64,000 nucleotides of DNA from Streptomyces canus. GTDB lineage: Bacteria > Actinomycetota > Actinomycetes > Streptomycetales > Streptomycetaceae. Positions 28,866-37,892 of this stretch are shown here, piece after piece; the stretch's first letter is position 1, and every line of letters begins with the position of its first letter. The position numbers and the translations under genes were made by a program. The notes beneath the pieces are model-generated. The model was not told where the DNA came from. It searched no databases and was given only the letters and a program-made list of their open reading frames with translations. Where the stretch lies: positions 2,976,001 to 3,040,000 of the forward strand of contig NZ_JAUSWW010000001.1 of NCBI RefSeq assembly GCF_030815415.1. The letters are read 5' to 3'.

Positions 28866-30842
28866 TTACTCCGCTTCCGCCGACTTCGCCGTCGCGTCGA
28901 TCGAGGCCAGCGACTTCCGGACCTGGTTACGGTCCGTCGTGTACCAGAAGTCGGGCAGCGACGCCTTGAGGTAGCTCCCGTATCGCGCGGTGGCGAGCCG
29001 CTGATCCAGTACGGCGACCACACCTCGGTCCCCCGACGCCCGCACGAGACGGCCGGCGCCTTGCGCCATGAGCAGCGCCGCGTGCGTGGCGGCGACCGCC
29101 ATGAAGCCGTTGCCGCCTGCGTCCTCCACCGCTTTCTGCCGAGCGCTCATGAGCGGGTCGTCGGGGCGCGGGAAGGGGATCTTGTCCATGACGACCAGCT
29201 GGCAGCTGGGACCGGGCACGTCTACGCCCTGCCAGAGCGACAGCGTGCCGAACAGGCATGTCTTCGGGTCTGCCGCGAAGTTCTTGATCAGCTCCCCGAG
29301 GGTCTCCTCGCCCTGAAGGAGGATCGGGAACTCGGGGATACGGGAGCGTAGTTCCTCGGCGGCGAGCTGGGCGGCCCGCATCGACGAGAACAGTCCCAGG
29401 GTGCGACCGCCGGCCGCCTGGATCAGTTCCGTGAGCTCGTCGAGCATGTCCGCGCGGTCGCCGTCCCGCGCGGGGCGCGAGAGGTGCTTGGCGACATAGA
29501 GGATGCCCTGCTTCGGATAATCGAAGGGCGAGCCGACGTCGACGCCCTTCCACTGCGGAAGGTCGTCTCCTTCGGTGCCCTCGGGGGACAGTCCCAGGGA
29601 GGCGCCGACGCCGTTGAAGTCGCCGCCCAGCTTCAAGGTCGCCGAAGTCAGGACGACGGAGCGGTCCGCGAAGAGCTTCTCCCTCAGCAGGCCCGACACG
29701 GACATGGGGGCGACACGCAGTGATGCGCCGAAGCGGTCGTGCCGTTCGTACCAGACGACATCCCACTCGGAGCCGTTGGTGATCCGCTCCGCCACGTCGT
29801 GCACGCTCTCGACAGAGGCCAGAGCCTGCTTGCGTACGGAGTCCTCGTCCTGGACGGACTTGTCGCGGGTGGCGCCGATGGCGGAGATGACTGTACGGGC
29901 GGCATCGCGCAGCGCCATGAGGGCGTAGCCGAGGTCTTCCGGGATCTCCTCCAGGCGGCCCGGCAGCGCGAGTTCCATCAGCCGCTCGAAGCCCTCGGCG
30001 GCGGTCTGGAGCTGGTCGGCGGCCTTCTCGTTGACGAGCCTCGCCGCCCGGCGCACCGCGCGGTTGACCTGCCCGGGGGTGAGCTCGCCGGTGGCGACTC
30101 CGGTGACCCGGGAGACCAGCTCGTGCGCCTCGTCGACGATCAGTACCTCGTGCTGCGGCAGTACCGGGGCGCCCTCGATGGCGTCGATGGCGAGGAGCGC
30201 GTGGTTGGTGACGACGACGTCGGCGAGCTTGGCGCGCTCACGGGCCATCTCGGCGAAGCACTCCGCGCCGTACGCGCACTTCGTGGCGCCCAGGCACTCC
30301 CGGGACGACACCGACACCTGGGCCCAGGCCCGGTCGGAGACGCCCGGGGTGAGGTCGTCGCGGTCGCCGTTCTCCGTCTCGTCCGACCAGTCGCGAAGCC
30401 TCAGCAGGTCCTGGCCCAGCTTGCTGGTGGGCGCGGCCGCCTCGAACTGGTCGAAGAGGCCCTCTTCCTCCTCCTGCGGCACTCCCTCGTGGAGGCGGTG
30501 CAGACACAGGTAGTTCGACCTGCCCTTGAGCATCGCGAACTCCGGGCGGCGGCGGAGCTGAGGGTGCAGCGCGTCGACCGTGCGCGGGAGGTCCCGCTCC
30601 ACGAGCTGGCGCTGCAGGGCCAGGGTGGCAGTGGCCACGACGACTCTCTCCCCGTGCGCGAGCGCGGGCACGAGGTAGCCCAGCGACTTTCCGGTGCCGG
30701 TGCCGGCCTGGACCAGCAGATGGGAGCCGTCGTCGATCGCCTCCGCGACGGCTTCGGCCATGGTCACCTGACCTGGGCGCTCCGTGCCGCCGACGGCAGC
30801 GACGGCGGCATGCAGGAGTTCGGGGAGTGAGGGCTTCGTCAT
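28866..30842 (-). CDS. DinG/XPD-family ATP-dependent DNA helicase
   Basis: The 658-residue protein starts at ATG 30842. Walker A is QAGTGTGKSLGYLVPAL (about 40-56), the helicase box DEAH is in LIVDEAHELV, and the C-terminal motif VI is QGAGRLVRASGDRGVV. Cysteines in SSRECLGATKCAYGAECF fit the four-cysteine iron-sulphur site of this family. It should unwind DNA 5' to 3' in repair or in resolving R-loops and replication blocks. It faces lexA, but I find no SOS box in the 500 bases upstream, so SOS control is not supported. Confidence 0.92.
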   Translation of the reverse strand: MTKPSLPELLHAAVAAVGGTERPGQVTMAEAVAEAIDDGSHLLVQAGTGTGKSLGYLVPALAHGERVVVATATLALQRQLVERDLPRTVDALHPQLRRRPEFAMLKGRSNYLCLHRLHEGVPQEEEEGLFDQFEAAAPTSKLGQDLLRLRDWSDETENGDRDDLTPGVSDRAWAQVSVSSRECLGATKCAYGAECFAEMARERAKLADVVVTNHALLAIDAIEGAPVLPQHEVLIVDEAHELVSRVTGVATGELTPGQVNRAVRRAARLVNEKAADQLQTAAEGFERLMELALPGRLEEIPEDLGYALMALRDAARTVISAIGATRDKSVQDEDSVRKQALASVESVHDVAERITNGSEWDVVWYERHDRFGASLRVAPMSVSGLLREKLFADRSVVLTSATLKLGGDFNGVGASLGLSPEGTEGDDLPQWKGVDVGSPFDYPKQGILYVAKHLSRPARDGDRADMLDELTELIQAAGGRTLGLFSSMRAAQLAAEELRSRIPEFPILLQGEETLGELIKNFAADPKTCLFGTLSLWQGVDVPGPSCQLVVMDKIPFPRPDDPLMSARQKAVEDAGGNGFMAVAATHAALLMAQGAGRLVRASGDRGVVAVLDQRLATARYGSYLKASLPDFWYTTDRNQVRKSLASIDATAKSAEAE

Positions 30843-31323
30843 AGCGCGACAACCCTACGGCCCACCACTGACAAACGAGAGGCCAAGGGGGGACGAGGGG
30901 CGGGATCAAGGCCGGGTGCGGGAGGGGCTGGGGATCGGATGGGTTCGCTTGAGGTCGGGATTGGGCGATTCAGAGTCGGTTTCGGTCTGTGCGGAGGTGG
31001 GATCGGTTCGGATGCGAGATGGGTGCGTCGGCTCGGTCCGGATCGGTCAATTCCGGACGGGATCGGTCTGCTGTGCGCGGGCCCGTCGGACACTCAGGTG
31101 CGGACCGGGTCTGGCGCGGACTGGCTGAGCACGGACTGCTTGACCAGGGACTTGTCGGGTGCCGACCGGTCGAGCGGTGTCGGTCGAAGGCATGCAGGCG
31201 GTCAGTACTGGCCCAGGATCGTCCGGTCAGGCGTCCCGCACCGGCAAAGCACGGCGGTGTCGCTCCGGCTTGAAAAAGGTGCGGCGCGAGTGGAACCGGG
31301 CCGGGACGAGCGGTGTACCAAAA
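30843..31323. other. long intergenic region with repeated GGATCGG motifs
   Basis: This gap of about 480 bases separates the helicase from the siderophore operon. GGATCGG occurs four times within 135 bases (starting at 30932, 31000, 31040 and 31060), with further TCGGT and GGTCGG variants between. No reading frame here looks coding. The helicase promoter must lie at the left end. I cannot assign a role to the repeats. Confidence 0.55.
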
Positions 31324-31349
31324 GTGACAATGTCGCGACGTTGTGTCAC
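31324..31349 (-). terminator. imperfect palindrome at the end of the siderophore operon
   Basis: GTGACAATG and CGTTGTGTCAC flank a central TCGCGA across 31324-31349, overlapping the stop codon of the acyltransferase gene. The arms are imperfect. It is a plausible terminator or mRNA 3' end. Confidence 0.5.
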
Positions 31350-32221
31350 ACCAGATCGCGCAGGCATCGGTCTCGGACCATGAGGGCGGCTCGTTTGTCG
31401 GGCAGGTCGACCTCGGCGGAGAACCGGAAGCCGGCGCTCAGGAAGGCGGAGACGGAAGGGATGTTTCGCATGGCGGGTTCGGCGATGACACGGGCGCAGG
31501 CGGGGCGCTTGTCGAGCGCGAGGTCGGCGACGGCTCGGAGCAGTGCGCTGCCGAGACCTCGTCCGCGGTCCGTGACCGAGCCGATGAGGAGGTGGATACC
31601 CGTGTCGTGAGGTCGGGCGGGATAGTGGCGGGCCAAGGGATCGAGGTCTGCCCGGTAGATCTCCCAGTAGCTCATCGGCGTGCCGTCCAGGACGCCTAGG
31701 CAGGGGACGCTTCGGCCATCTCCGGCGAGCTGGGCGCGCACATGGTCCGCGGCCAAATTCCGGGGGCCGGACAGTTGCCAGAACTCCGCGACGGTCGGGT
31801 CGTTCATCCAGTGGCTGATGAGCGCAAGGTCTTGCTCGCCCTGGACAGGGACGAGGTGGAACACCCCCACGGGCGTGTCCACGGATCCCCAGTCGGTGAC
31901 GCAATCGAGGAGGTCGGCACATGCCCGGGTGGCCGATCCGGGTCCTGCCGTGTCGTGCTCGCCGCGTCGGTCCTCACCGCTGTCAGAGGGGTCATTCGCG
32001 ATGAGCGCGAGGAATTCGTCGGGCAGGCGCAGTTCGAGGGTGTCCTCGCTGTCGGATTCCCAAGCTGGACCGGCGTCGATACCCCGGACGGAATCGGCAT
32101 CGGCGACGCCCGGGCCGGCCCCGAAGGTGGTGCAGCGGTCGGCCGGGCCAGGGTTGGTGCAGGTTGCGGCATCGGTGCCGGGGGCGGTACCGGCGTCGGC
32201 ACTCGCGTCGGTGGAAGGCAC
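31346..32221 (-). CDS. siderophore N-acyltransferase (GNAT, IucB/AlcB type)
   Basis: The 291-residue protein starts at GTG 32221, eight bases after GAGGAG. The first 120 residues are Thr/Asp/Ala-rich and probably disordered. The GNAT domain (about 120-291) matches siderophore acyltransferases: FHLVPVQGEQDLALISHWMNDP, FWQLSGPRN, YWEIYRADLDPLARHY, a GRGLGSALL acyl-CoA loop and AEPAMRNIPSVSAFLSAGF. Such enzymes acetylate or succinylate the side-chain amine (usually N-hydroxylated) of a diamine before it is joined to citrate. It is the last gene of a three-gene operon. Confidence 0.88.
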   Translation of the reverse strand: MPSTDASADAGTAPGTDAATCTNPGPADRCTTFGAGPGVADADSVRGIDAGPAWESDSEDTLELRLPDEFLALIANDPSDSGEDRRGEHDTAGPGSATRACADLLDCVTDWGSVDTPVGVFHLVPVQGEQDLALISHWMNDPTVAEFWQLSGPRNLAADHVRAQLAGDGRSVPCLGVLDGTPMSYWEIYRADLDPLARHYPARPHDTGIHLLIGSVTDRGRGLGSALLRAVADLALDKRPACARVIAEPAMRNIPSVSAFLSAGFRFSAEVDLPDKRAALMVRDRCLRDLV

Positions 32222-32331
32222 GGCGACGCTCCTCTCAGGAGACGGGTCGGGGCATGTTCCTCAGGAATGAAGGTGGTTGACGGTGACCACGGGCGAAGGA
32301 ACGCCGGCGATGAGGCGATACACGGCGGTGA

Positions 32332-34485
32332 TCACGAGTGCAGGGGGTTGGCGATGGTGACGTACACGGACTGGGTGTCGACCGGGCCGACGAGTTCGTC
32401 GAGGCCATGCAGTCGGGTCAGGAGGTTGGCCTTGCAACGAAGAACGGGCGAGTCGAGCAGGCGGGCGGGCAGTGAGGTGCGCAGCCGGGAGGGTCCGGAG
32501 GCGACCTCGCTCAGGAAACGGCGGAAGGCTGCGAGCAGCAGCCGTTCGTCGGCGAGGCGCTGGGAGCCGAACGCACCGATGAGACCGAGGACGTTGTTGA
32601 TGCCGAGGTAGTACGCGAAACGCTCGTCGGTGACCTCGTCGGAGACGAATGTGTCGCTGTGCTCGCCGGTTCCGGGAAGCCTGGCGTCGAGTTCCGCACG
32701 TCGGGAGGCTCGGAAGTAGTAGCCCTGGTTGTCCCGGTAACGGCCTCCCACGGGCCAACCGTCGCCGTCCAGGTGGACCAGCGTGTTCTGCTGATGCGCC
32801 TCCAGAGCGATGCCCGCCTCCGCGTCGAACCACAGCACCGGACGGACGACCTGCTCCAGATAGCGCAGGAACCACTCGGCGGCGACGGCACCCAGCGGTC
32901 GACCGGTCCGGCCCGCGAGGCGCGTGACGACGTCGGCGAGACGGGACCGCGTGGTCGGCGGGTCGGCCGTTCCACCGCCCGTGGTGCTGTCCGGCCAGGG
33001 GGAGGGTCTGGGCGAGACGAGCCCGGCGACGCAGGAGACGTCGTCCGTGGGACGGAAAGGGTTGTGCCGGATCATCACATCGAGTCCCGGCACGGGTTGG
33101 CCGTCCGGCCCGTCCACGGCCAGCCACGCCGGGTCGCGGACGATGTCGAAGCCAGGATGAACGGCCTGCCAGTGCTCGACGAGCCCACTGCGCAGAAGGC
33201 GGTGGACCTCGACGCCTCGGTGGAGTTCCTTACGGAGATTTTCGCGGCGGGAGTTGGTGATACGCAGTCCCAGCGAGAGCTTGAGCATGGCCGGGGCACC
33301 GGAGCGATACACAGTCCGGACGGAGGAGGTGGCGTGCCACGCGGAGCCGTGTGCTCCGAGATCCTTGAGCAGTCCGGCGTCGAGCAGGGCCGCGGTCGCG
33401 GGATGGTGCCGGACTTCCCGCAACTGCCAGGGGTGGAGCGGCAGGGCGGCGTGTCCGTCGGGCAGGGGCAGGCCGGTTTCGGCGAGGCGTGCTGTGAGTT
33501 GTGCCGCCGGGATGGGGCGGCCGCGCTCGGTCCAGGCCGAGTCGGTGGCGAGTACGGAAGGAGCGACAGCGAGCCAGTGGAGGGGGAAGCAACCGCGCAA
33601 CTCAGGTGAGTAGAGGGGTGCTTCGACCTCGGAGAGACCCTCACGGCTCTTCGGAGCGGGGTGCAGGGGGTGTCCGAGCACCAATGCCTGTTCGGCGGCT
33701 AGGAAGAGGTCGGATTCGTCGGAGGGATGCTTTCTGTGCTCGTCGATGAACGTGGCGGTGCGGCGCACGGAGTCGGCTACGCGTGCGGCGAGGTCGTTGC
33801 CGGCGGCGGCGTCCAGGAGTGTGAAGGCGGCTTGGCCGACGGGGGCACGGACGGCGGCCGGCCCGCTGTCGGTGGCCGGGCTGGAGACCGCGGTCAGGGC
33901 CCGGGCGTCGGGACCTCCGCCCGACCTCTCCCTGGTGAGCAGTGCGGTGACCGTGACGGCGTCGACGGGCGGGGCCTGTGGGGGAACGTCAGCCAGACGG
34001 GGAGGGCCGAAGCGGTGCCAGCCCGTCGGGGACCAATAGTGGACGGGGGTCAGCAGAGCGGTGCCGCTGGCGGGCAGAGGGATGCGGAGGGTGCCGTCGG
34101 CGGGGGCGGGGAGGTCGGCCTCGCGCACCCAACAGCGGAGGAGGTTCTCCACGGCTGCGGCCTGGGCCGCGATGTGCGGGTCGGGATGGTCCAGGGGTTC
34201 CGCAGGGGTGCCCCGCGGCCGGTCGACGCTCTGACGGTTTCCCGGCGCGGGGGTCCAGTCCTGGCCGGGGACCTGTCCTGGAACCCGCTCCTGACCTGGT
34301 CCGTCGCCTCGGCTGGAGGTCTTCGCTTCCTGAGGACTGCGTCGTCCCTGTTCCGGCACCCGTTCCTGCGGGCGAGGGGCCGCGACGGTCGCCGGTCCGG
34401 GCTCGGGCTGCCGGGAAGTCTCCGTGACGGAGGGGCCTCGGGTGGGTGTGTGGACCGGGCCGTCGGGTGCGGAGGTGCTGTTCAA
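32332..34485 (-). CDS. IucA/IucC-family NIS siderophore synthetase
   Basis: The synthetase of 717 residues starts at TTG 34485 behind GAGGA; other starts further in would shorten only the disordered head (about 1-95). The family signature GHPLHPAPKSREG (271-283) carries His272, His275 and Lys279, used for ATP and carboxylate activation. EAHQQNTLVHLDGDG near the C-terminal third is the second hallmark. These enzymes adenylate a carboxylate such as citrate and join it to an amine or hydroxylamine. It lies between the aminotransferase and the acyltransferase genes, all transcribed leftward; the gap to the aminotransferase (186 bases) contains nothing I recognise. Confidence 0.93.
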   Translation of the reverse strand: MNSTSAPDGPVHTPTRGPSVTETSRQPEPGPATVAAPRPQERVPEQGRRSPQEAKTSSRGDGPGQERVPGQVPGQDWTPAPGNRQSVDRPRGTPAEPLDHPDPHIAAQAAAVENLLRCWVREADLPAPADGTLRIPLPASGTALLTPVHYWSPTGWHRFGPPRLADVPPQAPPVDAVTVTALLTRERSGGGPDARALTAVSSPATDSGPAAVRAPVGQAAFTLLDAAAGNDLAARVADSVRRTATFIDEHRKHPSDESDLFLAAEQALVLGHPLHPAPKSREGLSEVEAPLYSPELRGCFPLHWLAVAPSVLATDSAWTERGRPIPAAQLTARLAETGLPLPDGHAALPLHPWQLREVRHHPATAALLDAGLLKDLGAHGSAWHATSSVRTVYRSGAPAMLKLSLGLRITNSRRENLRKELHRGVEVHRLLRSGLVEHWQAVHPGFDIVRDPAWLAVDGPDGQPVPGLDVMIRHNPFRPTDDVSCVAGLVSPRPSPWPDSTTGGGTADPPTTRSRLADVVTRLAGRTGRPLGAVAAEWFLRYLEQVVRPVLWFDAEAGIALEAHQQNTLVHLDGDGWPVGGRYRDNQGYYFRASRRAELDARLPGTGEHSDTFVSDEVTDERFAYYLGINNVLGLIGAFGSQRLADERLLLAAFRRFLSEVASGPSRLRTSLPARLLDSPVLRCKANLLTRLHGLDELVGPVDTQSVYVTIANPLHS

Positions 34486-34671
34486 GGCTGTTCCTCGTGA
34501 GCGGGTTCTGGGTCGTGAGAGCGGGCCGGGGTCATGTGTGGGAGTGCGTCGGTCTGTGGCGTCTTGGTCGGTGGTGAGTCGAATGGGGGTGCGATGTCTT
34601 TCCGGAGCTGGAGCAGCGGGTCGGGGTCGGTCCAGGTCGCGATGCGCGCGTGGGCGTCCGCGCGATGCGTG

Positions 34672-36138
34672 TCATCGGCCGGCGGGCTGGCCCACGCGTG
34701 CGGCGCGATCGCCGTGACGGTGGTGTGCGTGACCCGATGGGCCTGTCTGGCCGTGAGAGGTGTGGCCGCGAGCCACCGCCTCCACCGCGTCGGACAGCCG
34801 GTCGAGCACCGCGTCCGCCTGCTCGTCGCTGATGGTCAGGGGTGGGAGGAGGCGTACGACGCTCGCGTGGCGGCCACCGAGTTCGACGATGAGGCCGCGC
34901 CGCAGACACTCCCGCTGGACCGCGGCGGCGAGTTCAGGAGCGGCAGGGCGGGAATCGGTGGCCGCACTCTCGGCAGACCCGCTCCGGCCGGCTTCAGCCT
35001 CAGCATGCCGACGCCCCACCTCGGGATCCACCAGCTCGACCCCGAACATCAGCCCCCTTCCCCGCACCTCCCCCACACACGAAAGGCGCTGCCCCAGATC
35101 CCTGAGTCGGCACAGCATCCGCGCCCCCAGTACCGACGCGCGCTCGGCGAGACCGTTCTCGCGGACGTACGTGAGCGTCGCGGTGCCCGCCGCCAGGGCG
35201 AGCTGGTTGCCGCGGAACGTGTCTGCGGGAGCGCCGCGTTCGCAGCGGCCGAGGTCGTCGCGGTGGACCAGGACGGACAGCGGCAGGCTGCCCCCGATGG
35301 CCTTGGAGAGGATCATCACATCGGGAGTGATGCCACTGTGCTCCACCGCCCAGAAGGCGCCGGTGCGACCGACTCCCGTGTGGACCTCGTCGGCGATCAG
35401 GGGGATGGATCGGGCCGCAGTGATCTGCCGCATGCGCCGCATCCAGGTATCCGGCGCGGGGATGACTCCGCCCTCGCTCTGTACGGCTTCGACGATCAAC
35501 CCGGCAGGTCTCGGGGCACCCGACACGGGGTCGTCGAGGAGGGACTCGGTCCAGCGGGCGGTGAGTTCGGTGCCGCGAGTGCCGCCGACGCCGAACGGGC
35601 AGCGGTAGTCCTGCGGATAGGGCAGCCGCGTGACGCGGACGCCGGCCGCCTCCTCGGAGGTGTCGAATGCCGAGGTGGCCATGCAGTGGTGGGCGCCGGT
35701 GAAGGCCAGCATGCCGGTGCGCCCGGTTGCCGCCCGGACGAGCTTGAAGGCGGCCGCCACCGCGTCCGTGCCCGCCGGTCCGCAGAACTGCACGCGCGCG
35801 TGGTCGGCGAGACCGGCCGGCAGGGTGCGGAACAACTCGGCGACGAAGGCGTCCTCGACGGGGGTGGCCAGGTCGAGAGCGTGCAGGGGCGCGCCCGAGT
35901 CGAGGACCTTGCGGATGGCCTCCAGCACCACGGGATGGTTGTGCCCCAGCGCAAGGGCCCCCGCGCCGGAGAGACAGTCCAGGTAGCGGCGGCCGTCCGC
36001 GCCCTCGATGGTGAGTCCGCGCGCCCGCACGGGCACGATCGGAAGGGCACGCGCATAGGTGCGCGCCGCCGACTCGCGTGCCGACTGTCGGCGCGGGGCC
36101 CCCTCGGACACGCACCCGCCGTGCGAAGACTCGGCCAC
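34672..36138 (-). CDS. PLP-dependent class III aminotransferase, probably diaminobutyrate:2-oxoglutarate aminotransferase
   Basis: I choose GTG 36138, nine bases after GGGAGGA, giving 488 residues; 25 more codons are open upstream without a ribosome site. Class III features are clear: GAGALALGHNHP (58-69), GPAGTDAVAAAFKL, Asp250 in LIADEVHTGVGRTG and the pyridoxal lysine Lys279 in ILSKAIGG. Similarity in the core and the operon partners suggest that it makes L-2,4-diaminobutyrate for the siderophore. No decarboxylase for 1,3-diaminopropane is nearby. A Pro/Glu-rich insert near 395-420 is unusual. Confidence 0.87.
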   Translation of the reverse strand: MAESSHGGCVSEGAPRRQSARESAARTYARALPIVPVRARGLTIEGADGRRYLDCLSGAGALALGHNHPVVLEAIRKVLDSGAPLHALDLATPVEDAFVAELFRTLPAGLADHARVQFCGPAGTDAVAAAFKLVRAATGRTGMLAFTGAHHCMATSAFDTSEEAAGVRVTRLPYPQDYRCPFGVGGTRGTELTARWTESLLDDPVSGAPRPAGLIVEAVQSEGGVIPAPDTWMRRMRQITAARSIPLIADEVHTGVGRTGAFWAVEHSGITPDVMILSKAIGGSLPLSVLVHRDDLGRCERGAPADTFRGNQLALAAGTATLTYVRENGLAERASVLGARMLCRLRDLGQRLSCVGEVRGRGLMFGVELVDPEVGRRHAEAEAGRSGSAESAATDSRPAAPELAAAVQRECLRRGLIVELGGRHASVVRLLPPLTISDEQADAVLDRLSDAVEAVARGHTSHGQTGPSGHAHHRHGDRAARVGQPAGR

Positions 36139-36289
36139 GTCTCGCTGTCCTCCCGCCGTCGTCACACGCCCAGGGGTGAGCCGAAGTCGCACCACGGGCA
36201 CAGGGGACCGCACAGAAACAGCAGACCCCCACGGCTACCAACCCCGGACGGTTCGCCCGGTTACGGGTTGCCTCAAGATCCTTGCCGTG

Positions 36290-36310
36290 ACGGAACCGTT
36301 GCCGTTCCGT
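36290..36310. promoter_or_regulatory. inverted repeat between the siderophore and protease genes
   Basis: ACGGAAC (36290-36296) and GTTCCGT (36304-36310) flank 7 bases, in the 329-base divergent gap 36139-36467. GGGGAGTCCCC follows directly. It could be an operator for either side. It does not resemble the DmdR/IdeR iron box, and I found no convincing iron box in this gap. Confidence 0.45.
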
Positions 36311-36467
36311 GGGGAGTCCCCCACAGCGAGCGCATAGTGTGTGTTGCCGTTCCAAGAGGCCGTGCGCCCACAGGAGAACGGCACCGGACGGACCAGAGCC
36401 GCCGGAGTGCCGATGTGGGGGTCACGGCCGCAGCGCCTAGTTCGTTCACCTCAGGGGGAGTCAGATC

Positions 36468-37688
36468 ATGCGATCCATACGGCCGTTGTCCACCGTCCGC
36501 CGGGAAAGGGGGGCGCGCCGCAGAACCTCCCCCGTGCTGGCCGCCGTTGCTCTCGCCTCGGCGCTCGCGCTCACGGCGACCGCCTGCGACTCGGGTGACG
36601 CCGAGGCAGGCGGCGAGTCCTCCGCCTCCGCCACGTCGGGCGACGAGAAGATCACCATCCCGGACGACATCAAGGACCGGCTCAAGGAGCACGGGATCGA
36701 CGTCGACAAGTGGAAGGACGGCGCCTGGAAGGACTGGAGCAAGGACGACTGGCTGCGCGAGGCCGAGGACTACATCAACCCGATCATCGAGGGCCTGTGG
36801 GACCCGGACCGGATGCGGGAGGCCGAGGAGCCGGACCAGGAGGTCGACGACAGCGACCTCGACGGTGACCAGGGCGTGACCGACCCGGAGCCTGCGCCGG
36901 TGGACGCGAAGGCCGTGTCGCCTACGTATCACGACAGCGTCCCCGAGGCGGGCAAGGTGTTCTTCGACTCCCCCGAAGGACAGATGGTCTGCTCGGCAAC
37001 GGTCGTGCAGGACCCGGCCAACCCCGGCAAGTCCAACATGGTGTGGACGGCGGGCCACTGTGTCCACGCGGGCAAGAGCGGCGGCTGGTACCGCAACCTC
37101 GCGTTCGTGCCGTCGTACAACGACAAGGGCCTGGCCACCGCCGAGTTGGAGAGTGCCGCTCGGGAAGAGGTCGCTCCGTACGGCGTCTGGTGGGCCGACT
37201 GGGCGCAGACCTCGGACCAGTGGATCGAGCAGGGCGGTACGACGGGCGGCGACGGAGCCTCGTACGACTTCGCGGTCATTCATGTGACTCCGGAGGAGGG
37301 CGGCACGGGCAAGTCGCTGGAGGAGACGGTCGGTTCGGCTCTGCCGGTGGACTTCAAGGCTCCGGCCGCGACGAAGATCCAGGACATGACGGCGACCGGC
37401 TACCCGGCCGCGGAGCCGTTCGACGGCCAGACGCTGTACCAGTGCCAGGACAAGCCGGGTCGGCTGTCGATCAGCGCCTCGGACCCGACGATGTACCGCA
37501 TCGGATGCACCATGACGGGCGGCTCGTCCGGTGGCGGCTGGGTCGCGACCGGTTCCAACGGCAAGCCGGCGCTGGTGTCCAACACCTCGATCGGCCCGGT
37601 GACCGCGGGCTGGCTGGCCGGACCGCGGCTGGGCGAGGTGGCCAAGGGCGTGTACGACTCGGTCAGCGACAAGTTCGCCGGTCAGTGA
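36468..37688 (+). CDS. secreted trypsin-like peptidase lipoprotein, first of a tandem pair
   Basis: The protein of 406 residues starts at ATG 36468, with AGGGGGAG upstream. A twin-Arg-rich head, a hydrophobic run and LTATAC (Cys40) form a lipoprotein signal, so it should be anchored outside the membrane. After a Ser/Asp linker comes a charged, Trp-rich helical module (60-120; LKEHGIDVDKWKDGAWKDW). The peptidase domain follows with His197 in WTAGHC, Asp267 in YDFAVI and Ser354 in GGSSGGGW. The next gene is a clear paralogue. The N-terminal module is shared by both and I do not recognise it as a named domain; it may be a prodomain or a wall-binding piece. Confidence 0.9.
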   Translation: MRSIRPLSTVRRERGARRRTSPVLAAVALASALALTATACDSGDAEAGGESSASATSGDEKITIPDDIKDRLKEHGIDVDKWKDGAWKDWSKDDWLREAEDYINPIIEGLWDPDRMREAEEPDQEVDDSDLDGDQGVTDPEPAPVDAKAVSPTYHDSVPEAGKVFFDSPEGQMVCSATVVQDPANPGKSNMVWTAGHCVHAGKSGGWYRNLAFVPSYNDKGLATAELESAAREEVAPYGVWWADWAQTSDQWIEQGGTTGGDGASYDFAVIHVTPEEGGTGKSLEETVGSALPVDFKAPAATKIQDMTATGYPAAEPFDGQTLYQCQDKPGRLSISASDPTMYRIGCTMTGGSSGGGWVATGSNGKPALVSNTSIGPVTAGWLAGPRLGEVAKGVYDSVSDKFAGQ

Positions 37689-37694
37689 CGACGA

Positions 37695-37754
37695 CGGCGA
37701 CGGGGCGGTTCACCGGGCCCCCGGCTCACGAAAACCTTCACCGCCCCGTCGCCG
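37695..37754 (+). terminator. terminator hairpin between the two protease genes
   Basis: A 15-bp perfect stem, 37695-37709 with 37740-37754, closes a 30-base loop that contains its own small CCGGG/CCCGG stem. It starts seven bases past the stop, so the two proteases are probably separate transcripts. Confidence 0.82.
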
Positions 37755-37892
37755 TTCGCCCTCAATTCCACGGGCATAGTGGGTTCTCGCGTCACGAGGG
37801 GGTTCGCGCAGAGCACGGACCCGCATGAGTGACACGCCCATGACACCAACGCACTGTGAAACACCAATCGCTCCAACGGGGGTTACCGCACC

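Noticed and set aside
36139..36467. DmdR/IdeR-type iron box upstream of the siderophore operon
   Set aside because: A weak TTGAGGCAACC segment near 36265-36275 does not keep the palindromic TTAGGTTAGGCTAACCTAA pattern.
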